Source: Dirofilaria immitis (taxonomy: Eukaryota > Nematoda > Chromadorea > Rhabditida > Onchocercidae). From it: 64,000 nt of DNA. The notes beneath the pieces are model-generated. The model saw only the letters and a program-made list of their open reading frames with translations, was not told the origin of the DNA and did not search any database. Shown one piece after another: positions 54,938 through 64,000 of this stretch. Each line of letters starts with the position of its first letter. The stretch's first letter is position 1. A program made the translations under genes and the position numbers. The stretch spans positions 1,922,001 through 1,986,000 of the forward strand of contig JAKNDB010000107.1 of NCBI GenBank assembly GCA_024305405.1. Reading direction: 5' to 3'.

Positions 54938-57060
54938 TGTTATACTATTTTTTTGATTCCTGAAATCTGCACATTTGAATTTAATGTAATGCATATTTTT
55001 ATAAGTTGTATTATCGATTGGTAATTAGAGAGAAAACAGTTTAAGACTCTACTATTTAAATATCAGGTCAGTCTGTCCTATATCAAATATGAAAATTATC
55101 AATTTTAATAGGAGCATTTAGCTGTCTTGTCCATTAGAGGTAAATATCATTGAATAGAATGCATGATAATATGGAATCACAGTAATATATTCAAAATGTT
55201 GTTTATTTTAGCATAAGCAAAACAATTATCCTTCCAACTATCGTAATATAAAATTGCTGAAAGTAGTATTAATGATTTATTAATTATAAAAATTAAATGT
55301 GTTCAATTTTTAAATTTTAAAAGAATTTTGGCAATGCATGAATTAATAATAAAAATTTTTGATAAATTCTATTGCAATATATATTAAGACTTTTTGTTTT
55401 ACTGAAATTACTCCTCAATCTTGAATTTGTTTTATTGAAATTACTCCTCAATCTCGAATCTAATCCAAATTATTCAATCAAAAATGATGAATCATTTTAA
55501 AATGCTCCAATTGAATTCAAACTTTCTTCTACTCGTCTCGAATTTCTCAATTCTTCATAAAAAAAAAAAAATAAAAAGGAATTGATTCTCTCTCATATTT
55601 AAAAAAAAATCATAGATAAAAATACGAAAATTGTATAAAAAATGTATATGCAAAATTTTATATGCAAAAGAAATTTCGAACACAAAATTTTCATTAATTT
55701 TTAAAATAACATTAAAGTTAATGGAAAAATTGTGATTTTTCGCTTCCAATCATTCTCGATTTCTCCTATTTGAAAAAATTGCAAATATTTAGCAAATTAC
55801 TCATAAATAGAGAATTAATTAAATAGCCAAAGCTCATTTATTTAAAATCGGAGAATCGAAATTTTGACATTTTAAAAGCGTTCGTAAATTCCATTTGGAA
55901 TGAAGAGAAGAACAAGAAATTTTCATATTGAATTTATTTTTTTGTTTCGTCTTCAAATTTAAATGTTTCGAAAACGGTTATTAAATATCTTCTATAAAGT
56001 GAACAGTATCCATGATAAGCTAATTTACTTGTTCATTACCTGTAATACTTGATACTGAAACATGATTATCAGAAAATGAATTATGTTATTCTAATTATTT
56101 TATCATTATATCAATCTTTACGCTAAGCTGTGAATTTAACATTTTGCGTATATAATATTGTATTGAAATATCTCAAATAAAATTTATAAAAATTAAAATC
56201 CAAAACAAAAAAAAAAAATTGAACCACAAATTTTATAGCAACTATCATAGATACAATTTTAATCCAAGCATGAAATAGAAGCCAAAAGAGACATAAAGAA
56301 GAGATAGAGCTAAAAAAATGGAAATTTTTCAAATCATAAATTAAATAAGATGAAAGTTAAATAAATCAAAAGAATGCTCCTATTTTTTAGGCCAACAATA
56401 TTATCATGCGTATCAAATATTATCAAGCAGCTAAGAATATTCGCTGAAAATATCAAATAATGCAACAATAATTTTATCAGTGGAAATGATTTGATTTTCC
56501 AGAAATATCTAGAGAATGAAAGTCGAAAGAATGAAGTTTGGATATTATTAATAAATAAGTAGTAGTAATAGTGATAATATATTTCATTTAATAAAATTTT
56601 CCTCAAAGTTTAATTTGAATAGAAATCCACCGTTATACCTCATCGTTTCGAGTTAACAATGAATAAAGATAATGATAGGATGGAAATTGCAACGTACTTC
56701 AGAAGGCATCTTTTTCTTTTTAATATGTTCAGCTTATTTAATATATTCAGAAAATGAAATTAACTTTTGTTAAGACGTATACGATTTGACAATTTCATCA
56801 TATCGCCATGGTGACGTACGTTTGCATATGTAAAATACACGTGTATTCATTTCTCTTTTTTTTCCATTTTATAAAATAGGAAATATTGACTAGCTAAGTC
56901 AATTATATGAAATTATCAATTAACAATCATTTTCTTCTCAACAAATTGCCATGGTGATAATGTTTTGACATAGATAATACTGATGAAAGAATATAATTGA
57001 AATTTCAGTAAGATGAATATCATTGCTTCCTTTCTATTAATGCAAAGAATAGATAAAGGT
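54938..57060. other. Intergenic stretch with possible additional minus-strand exon
   Basis: A minus-strand segment at about 56220-56310 follows a TTTTTTTAG acceptor and reads SISSLCLFWLLFHAWIKIV then VSMIVAIKFVVQ, membrane-like. It could belong to a second multi-pass gene next to the one ending at 54937, but no cysteine/HVK exon accompanies it. A roughly 31-base direct duplication around GAAATTACTCCTCAATCT lies at about 55398-55460. Nothing else is seen. Confidence 0.35.
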
Positions 57061-57326
57061 AACACTACAGTATCACTAAGTTTATTTTGCCAATATCTAA
57101 CACTACAGTATCACCAAGTTTATTTTGCCAATATCTAACACTACCGTATCACTAAGTTTATTTTGCCAATATATAACATTACAGTATCACTAAGTTTATT
57201 TTGCCAATATCTAACGCTACAGTATCACTAAGTTTATTTTGCCAATATATAACATTACAGTATCACTAAGTTTATTTTGCCAATATCTAACACTACAGTA
57301 TCACTAAGTTTATTTTGCCAATATCT
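57061..57326. repeat. 38-bp tandem repeat, 7 copies
   Basis: Seven units of exactly 38 bases open with AACACTACAGTATCACTAAG and close with TTTGCCAATATCT. Variation is limited to a few single substitutions (for example CACTAC versus CATTAC and CTAAG versus CCAAG). Confidence 0.97.
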
Positions 57327-59189
57327 ATCACTCAAAGAATTTTTTTTTTTGAGGAATAAAGTTAATCGTTAAAAATGTCTTCAAATTACAAAATAGTACG
57401 ATCAAAATTTATACCTTATTTCTATGATTACATTAACATTTGCGACCAATTAATTTGCAGTCAAGAATGAATCGTAAAAAAATTTAACAATTGCGATTAC
57501 AAATACGATATAATACTATAATTGAATGTAATTTGGCAATATGCACGATGCAATTATAGAGAAATCTCGGTCGATATCCAATCTTGCATAAGTTATTCTC
57601 ATGCTTTTTATTTCTTTACGCTTTAAACGTAATCAATTAAAAATGTACTATAGAATTTGATCCGAATTTATGATGGAAATTTTCCAAATCTTGAACATAC
57701 TTAATTACTAAATAAAAAATAGAATTAAACTATAATTCTTGCAAATGAAATTTTTATAACGAAAAAAATTTGCATTTTGCAACTGGAATTTCAAATGTCA
57801 AATTAAACAGGCAGGAACTTAAAATTTTTTTGTAAATTCTAATTCTGATAAAACTTACATTAGCAAATACGTACGTTGCAGATCCAAGTAAGTTACATGT
57901 GAAAATTTGAATATCAAATAAGATATGGGAAATAAGATAATAAGAAAATTTAATTGATTATCATATCTATCGACTAGATCTAGGATAGAAATATCAGGAT
58001 TAACATGCTGGGGGAATCATTTTAACAGATTGTTGAAACAATGTTTTTCATAAGGTATCTATTAAGGATATTCATGTGGTGACGTTGCGGGAATGTTGGT
58101 TGGAACACATCGACATAACTGATTTGATACATTGTTGAGGTGAGTTATGTCTTTCTTTTTGTATGTGGCGTAATTGATCTGACGTAATCGATTGTGTCCC
58201 GAGGCGTCTGTGATTTCTTTCGTATATATTCGATGTTTTCGAGAGATTGTTAGATATAAGACGAATTTTTTGTCAATAGAAATGACTATGTCATTTTACC
58301 TTTTTTATTTGATTATTTTACTATTTAACTAATTTATCAAAAATTTAAATTAGAAAAAACTTAGATGATGCAAACAATTTTTAGATATACTATTCCTCGG
58401 TTACTGTATAATACAAATCAATATTTGTTAATCGGAAACGAAATCTGACATAAGACTGAACTTGAGTTTGAATTTTTTTCAGGTACTATTATGTCAAATA
58501 ACTTATTCTACTATGTATTACTGGTGTAGGTAGAGAAAGTTGTAAAACGGAGATTTTTGAAGATCGTAGCTGTGAATTTAACTTCAAAAGTTTATTTGTC
58601 TGAGATTCCTAATGATAATGTTTAACTGAAATTTCTTTATGATCATTTTAGATGTAAGTGGATATGTAAAGACCAAAATCCTCAAATTCAATTTCCATAT
58701 CCATTACAAGTTACCGTATCAAATTGTTAACTTTTAAATTTAATTTAGATAATATCTAAGAGGTGTGAAGAACATCAGAATGTGCTCGGATCTATATTCA
58801 ATTATTTTCTTTTAAGTTTTATTTCGCTGTTTGATAGTGCAAGCGATTATAAAACGATAATGGTTTTCATTCGTTTTCTTTATGTTAGTTAATTTAATTT
58901 AATTCACCTTTTCGCCAACTCTAATTTAACATGTCTTCATTTTTTGAAATTTTAAAATTATATCTTCATACTTTCCTGTTAAAAGAACTTTCCGAACTGT
59001 GAATTTTCGAAGTACATTGTTCTTGGTTATTGAGCTTTTTGGGAATTGATTATTTTTTGTCAAATTGCAGTAATTTTCTTTATTTAATATGACAGACTCC
59101 TTTCTTTACATTCAAATATCTCTTTCGAGAAAATATTACCAACAAAAGATCATGTTTTCTTTTTTTCGTAGGTGATTATATGGTTGGCA
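57327..59189. other. Upstream flank of the TANGO1-like gene
   Basis: No coding exon is supported. Bases 57990-58240 are less AT-biased than their surroundings and contain GTTGAG followed by a consensus GTGAGT donor at 58140. This could be a 5' untranslated exon spliced to the acceptor at 59171. The reading frame before the donor is closed, so it would be non-coding. Trans-splicing directly to the 59171 acceptor is equally possible in a nematode. Confidence 0.4.
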
Positions 59190-62100
59190 ATGTTTTTATC
59201 ATTAACTTCGTCATTAGGAGCAATTGCAAGAAAAACAAAACTGTGTGGTGATGAATCTTGTTCAGGTAATTTTTTTATAAATGAATAGAATTCGATTTTT
59301 ATTATGACAGAAGTGTCCCTTATTTTTATCGGAAAAGTTGACTCTTTTATATTTGCAAGTCAAATTCAATGAGTGTTTCAGTTTCTTCTTAAATTTTCTC
59401 TTGTTTTAATTTTAAAATTTAGAAAAATTATTCGAAGGAAGGTTTCACCGCTCATCACTGGCCACTCATGAGTCATTCTTATCGCCTAATGAAAACGATA
59501 TTGTCAGTGTCTATGCTATTAAATTCAGTGATCGAACGGATTTAATGGAAGGCGCCGTAAGTTGTTTAATTTTTCATTCCTTAGCTAATAAAGAGTGCTT
59601 CAACCATAACTGTCCAGTCATTTGGAAAAGCGTATTTTTAATTTTTGAAAAAACTTGCGATATTAGATAAATTTTTGCTTTATCTAAGCTTGTATTAATT
59701 GATTTAATCTGGTGACTTAATAGCAGAGAAACTACTTTCTAAATTCTGAATAATTCTTAAAGTCCCTGATATTATCATACTTTTTGTTTAAATTTATAAT
59801 TTAATAAAATTTATTTGTTTTCAGCTTGTTCGTGAACCGGCAAGGAAAGGAAATTTTTCTCGATGCATATTAATCTCGATGATTACGTGGAATTTCTCAA
59901 AAATGCGGTTGAATCCAATAAAACAATGTTTATGATCAGTAGAGATCCACGTGATCATCCTTCTCACAGATTAATCGGTATTGAATAATTCTCTAACTTC
60001 TTGCATCATGAGTTTGTTTCATCACTATATTTTAAAAATTTTTATGTTGTTTTATGCACAGATGCTTTAAGGCAACTCTAATGCGGAATATTTTGTTGAC
60101 GATATTATTCTAACTGAGAAAAAAATTTAAGGTATCAAAGCAGCCTTACCAGAGTTAATTAAAGATTATGAAGTTAATGCCCAACGTCTTTCTGTTGAAA
60201 GACAATTACCAATAGAAAAATCGATTACGCTGCATTGGGCTACTTTTCTGATACCGAAGGTTTCCTTTTTGAATTCAGTAGCTTGAATTTGATGCTCAGT
60301 TGATAGCTAAAATGTTTTTTTACCAGCTGAATTTCATCGTTATCCGAAGAATCAGTAACATAATATTTATAAACGAAGTTGCTAAACCGAATTTTTAAAA
60401 AATTGAATAATATATCATAGTTTAATCTCGACATTGGTTCAGAACTAGTCTAGAATATTTTAAGCGTCTCTAGACTGAGTAGAATCGGTAAAGTTAGAGA
60501 AGTTTAGAGAAGTTTAGTAGAAGTTTTTAGAAGTTTAGTTTTTAGAAGTTTAGAAGTTTTTAGAAGTTTAGTAGCTTAGAGAAGTTTCTAAAAATAGTTT
60601 CTTTTTTATTAAACCATTCAATTTCTATCATTTATATTCTCGAATTTGTCAAGGGCATGGACATTCGCATAATTATGGACAAAGGCATTCCCATGATCAC
60701 GGACTAGCTCATGATCATGAACATTATCATGATCGTAGCATGCATGTGAATTCGCAAGAACAGATCCGAACTGTGCAGCATACACTTCCACCTGTGATTC
60801 TTTCTTCTGAAACAACAGTAATATATTTTTTTCTATTGTTAGATTATTTATTAATATCCTATGGTGTCGAATCATAGGAAAATTACAAATTTTAATTAAA
60901 AACGGTTCTAAAATATGAGAAATATGTCAGCGATTTTTCATGCGGATTAGTATTGTTTGTTCTAATTGTTGTTTGATTATCTCTTTGAATATTTAACGTA
61001 TGTTGTAATGAGCTTGTTTATCGGAAACGGTCTTAATCACGTTTTATAAAATAAGCTTTACTATGGTAATCTTAGCCTTTATACTGTTGTGTTGTATTTA
61101 ATTATTTATTTAGCAACTGTGCAGTGTGTTGACTCTCGCATTTGTGAATCTCATGCTGCTAAACTAATGTCTTGATAAGTAAAGTTTAGTTATTTTATTG
61201 TTAATAGTTGTAGCACATGTTCCAGGCACTTCCGGCAGTGAATGTCCCAACGAATAAACCGCAACAAATGCGTAGTGGAACAATAACTTCAACACAGCAC
61301 CAAGATGTTCGATACCTGCATGATTTTTAAACTTTTGATTTTGAGCTGTTGAACTTTTCTAACATTTGGAAATTCAATTTGACATGCATCATCTATTTTA
61401 TTGTTCCAGGTGCCTTCTCTCGACTCTGAATTTAATGTGGTGTCAGAGATTCCTGTACAACAAAACATAATGCCTGAACCTGTTTCCCTTATGTCGCTAC
61501 CAGACTCAGGATCAACGGCAAACATCACTCCTGATGTTTCTGAAACAGTATTGCCCAGGATTCCGTCAGTTATGGATGAAACATCAACTACGCTGGAAAA
61601 ATTTGCCTGTATCAACTACGTTGGAAAATTTGCCTGTAACTGATATTAGTTTTGCAAAGGAAAGTAATCTTCCACAAACCGAATTATCACAGAAAAAACA
61701 CCATCGGTACGAAACACTGTAAACGCAGAGAAAGTGTTGCCTACTCAGTCCCTTCAACCGATGTCTATGCAGCAAATTAATACCAAATCTCCTTCGCAAG
61801 TTATAAACACCCCTTCATCAGCTGCAGTTCCGGAGTCGAATCTCCTTCCCACGCCGGTTAATACATCAGAAATCAATTTCTCCCTTCTTCAGTTAATCTG
61901 TCTTTACCAAATCCTTCCCCTTCTTATGCCGATACACCTCGGACTTCAGGCAGCATGACTTCAGATGGGACACCACCAGTAGAAATAAACACTGCTCCTT
62001 CAGATTCTCTTTCTATATCATCAGCATCATCATCTCTTGAGACAAAACACCATATTACTGAATCGGAAATACCATCTCCAGGTGATATTGCAGCTGTTCG

Positions 62101-63945
62101 CACAGATGAGGATGTTTTGCGTGTATCAGTTCATCCTCATGTTGAACCAACAATGGCCGCCACCTCTCTCGCTGCACAGTTTGATCCGGTTACCGCATCA
62201 TCTGAGTTTGATTCTACAGAGAAAATGAAGATGGAGGTGGAATCAGAGGAAAAAGGTATAGAAACAACAACAATTAACTTGCTACTTGAATCACCACCGG
62301 TATCCATCGCTTCTATACTACCGCTAGATTCAACACGTTCTCATATCATAAATCCATCAGAAACCGAAAATACCTTGCCTAGTGAACAGGTATATCAATC
62401 TCAAATTCGATATAGCAGTTAAATTTTATTCATGTTTGTTCTGAAAATTGGTCGTATTAGAATTAGCCGAAAATACATAATGGCGAAAATATATTGTAGT
62501 TAGTGCTTAGTTTTACATTTTAATTTTATGCTGCTTTATTTGATCATAGATATTTCGAAAAAAATTTCGAAATATCTATGATCTTTTTTCCAAATATTTG
62601 TAAGATTTTTTGTCTTCTGATTTCTGAAAGTCTAAAAATTTCATTATAAAGTGCTCATCAAAAAGGCATTTTTATAAATGGCAGAATGGTAGATACGTTA
62701 AAAGTTATCAGTCTATGAAAGAAGATCAGTTGTTGAAAGATTTGTACTATATAATTCTAATGATTGATATTTCATCAACTTTTTATTTCACTTCAAGAAA
62801 TTCCTTCAACTTGGTTTTATTTTTATTTATTTGAGAAAATACAAGGGGATCCTACAACAAAAATAGACAAAGAGCGAAAAATTGCTGGTGAACCTATACA
62901 AACAGAGGATGAAGTGAAAACAGATATTATGGAAGAAGACGGATTGGTATGCTAGTTTATAATAGTTTGTATTGGTAATGGAAAATAGCAAAATGAATGA
63001 TGTACAGTGCGATGGACATATTTTCTGAAAGCATAATAAACGGGAAAATTACATCTTAGATAAAATATATGAATCGGTAAATATTAATTATTGACTAACA
63101 GCTCAAATAACTAAGCATCCGTTTCCACGTAGTTTTATCAGTTTTCTTCTAATAGAGAATGAAACAGTTTGGTTTCTTACTTAATGACGCAGTTTTAAGT
63201 TTGAAATATATGTTGCATTATCATTTCTTTAAATACTAATACAAATTTTTTTGTTTACCATTTCCTTTTTTTTACAGGGTTATTGCGTAAGAGGAAAGTG
63301 TGATAAGGTTTATGATAGTCCTGTCATTGATGAAAAGATAGAGACAGGATATTTGTTTGTGATTGGCAGATGGCTCAGCAAATTGATTGGTATTGCGCGA
63401 TATATGTTACCATTACCACTAAATAACATTGATGATGCAGGTATTAGTATTGGTTTCGTGATTAGGTTTTTATAATTAAAACTAGTAAAAACTATTCCGG
63501 ACTATTGGCAAAGGGAAAATAAGAATGGAATTAAATGTTAAAATCCGAAACTTCATTTGCAAGATCAATCCATTTTTGTTTTAGATGTCTGATTTTCTGA
63601 TCATTAAAGCATAATTTGTTTTTGTTGATTTATCAGATCCAAAAAACTAAACTGTTTTATTTTTTTCATACACATATTTTCTTTATGCTTATTTTTTAAT
63701 ATCCATTGTCCGATCATTTATTTCACAAATTTTTGTTTCAAGTGTTTATTATTTTATGGGATGTAGTGAACAAATTCTATTTAGGAGTTTTGGTGACATT
63801 TTTCGTTCCTATTTGTTTGCTGATTCATTTACTACGGGTGCTAATTTTTGCGGATACTTGTGACAAGGATATTTTTGATCGGAGAACATTGCATAATGCA
63901 CTGACAACCATTCGACAGCGTGAAATCCAAATAAAGGCAAATTGA
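59190..63945 (+). CDS. TANGO1/MIA-family-like ER membrane protein
   Basis: In animals, TANGO1 (MIA3) sits at ER exit sites and helps load bulky cargo such as collagen into COPII carriers. Proposed exons: 59190-59265, 59423-59556, 59825-59977, 60132-60259, 60654-60817, an optional 61226-61306, 61410-62389, 62836-62946, 63278-63440 and 63743-63945. A short signal peptide (MFLSLTSSLGAIA) precedes KLCGDESC, the opening of the MIA SH3-like domain. FLSPNENDIVSVY and, after a frame correction, GNFFSMHI occupy the places of the family's hydrophobic core and GYFP-type strand. Exon 5 is histidine-rich. Exon 7 (about 327 codons) is Ser/Thr/Pro-rich and disordered-looking. Exons 9-10 hold WLSKLIGIARY and a membrane helix ending LLIHLLRVLIFAD, then the start of a possible coiled coil. 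Single-base breaks occur at 59854-59858, 60216-60220, 61597-61601, 61693-61698 and 61882-61884. With them corrected and the optional exon skipped, the total is 2115 nt, 705 codons. The vertebrate cytosolic coiled coil and proline-rich tail are not seen before the TGA at 63943 and may lie beyond the window. Confidence 0.62.
60656..60742 (+). other. Histidine-rich segment of the TANGO1-like protein
   Basis: The segment opens HGHSHNYGQRHSHDHG and continues with further HxH spacing, giving 11 histidines in about 29 residues alternating with Gly, Ser and Asp. Such tracts bind Zn or Cu in transporters and secreted proteins; here a metal role is only inferred. It sits in its own exon with phase-consistent junctions on both sides. 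Confidence 0.7.
61584..61638 (+). repeat. 27-bp tandem duplication inside a coding exon
   Basis: Two adjacent copies of a 9-codon unit encode STTLENLPV. The first copy is 28 bases because its A run has five As (61597-61601) where the second has four (61625-61628), which breaks the frame. The second copy therefore shows directly what length the first should have. Confidence 0.85.
62542..62583. repeat. Perfect 19-bp hairpin in an intron
   Basis: GATCATAGATATTTCGAAA (62542-62560), loop AAAA, then the exact reverse complement (62565-62583). It lies in the intron between the large Ser/Thr-rich exon and the next exon of the TANGO1-like gene. Confidence 0.9.
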
Positions 63946-64000
63946 ATATTTTTTTCCCTCGTAGCTTTTCCTTCATTTTCATTTAAAGACGTTTTATATT
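63946..64000. other. Window end, possibly intron of the TANGO1-like gene
   Basis: Contains a CCTCGTAG acceptor-like site at about 63964. The preceding exon could use a rare GC donor at AAAG|GCAAAT (63935) to bypass the TGA, but the partner exon would lie outside the window. Confidence 0.3.

Noticed and set aside
60618..60875. Minus-strand frame rich in His, Asp and Asn
   Set aside because: It is antisense to the His-rich exon, whose sense frame has matching splice phases on both sides.
1..64000. CRISPR arrays, bacterial-type operons, rRNA or tRNA genes
   Set aside because: The tandem arrays lack unique spacers, the splice signals are eukaryotic, and no cloverleaf or rRNA core sequence was recognised by eye.

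Overview
The window looks like a nuclear contig from a nematode. It is very AT-rich, full of A/T homopolymer runs and microsatellites. Its genes have short exons with worm-type splice signals (TTTCAG acceptors, GTAAGT donors). One gene encodes a paired-like homeodomain very close to nematode ALR-1 (Aristaless/ARX). The exact species cannot be read from the sequence. A parasitic clade III worm would fit the composition, but that is inference.

Layout: bases 1 to about 41,880 form a long gene-poor, AT-rich stretch. It carries minisatellites (51 bp at 1.4 kb, 47-49 bp at 10.8 kb, about 177 bp at 15.7 kb, 57 bp at 17 kb, 94 bp at 19.3 kb), simple repeats (including a 460-bp ACC/ACT array at 35.2 kb), perfect hairpins, and a few faint small-exon gene candidates (12.7-13.7 kb on +, 21.4-21.7 kb on -). 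Bases 41,885-47,336 (+) hold the alr-1-like gene in eight exons. Bases 49,252-50,994 (-) hold an unrecognised gene with a signal peptide at one end and a transmembrane helix at the other, possibly one type I membrane protein. Bases 53,639-54,937 (-) hold a multi-pass membrane protein with a cysteine/HVK motif reminiscent of the LAPTM4 / nematode DUF7027 group. Bases 59,190-63,945 (+) hold a TANGO1/MIA-family-like protein: signal peptide, MIA-type SH3-like domain opening KLCGDESC, a histidine-rich segment, a long Ser/Thr/Pro-rich luminal region and a membrane helix near its C-terminal end.

Three of the confident genes share a feature: their exons join in frame only if single bases are added or removed, mostly inside homopolymer runs. 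At least seven such breaks are seen in about 5 kb of exon sequence. After these adjustments both the alr-1-like gene and the TANGO1-like gene close to an exact multiple of three. This points to residual indel errors in the assembly rather than gene decay, and it means automatic gene calls here will be fragmented.

The genes do not form an obvious pathway. One is a neuronal transcription factor and three encode membrane or secretory proteins. No undescribed system is evident. The best leads are the TANGO1-like gene with its His-rich insert, the secreted/membrane gene on the minus strand, the coding-like 57-bp minisatellite and the small hidden exons in the desert.
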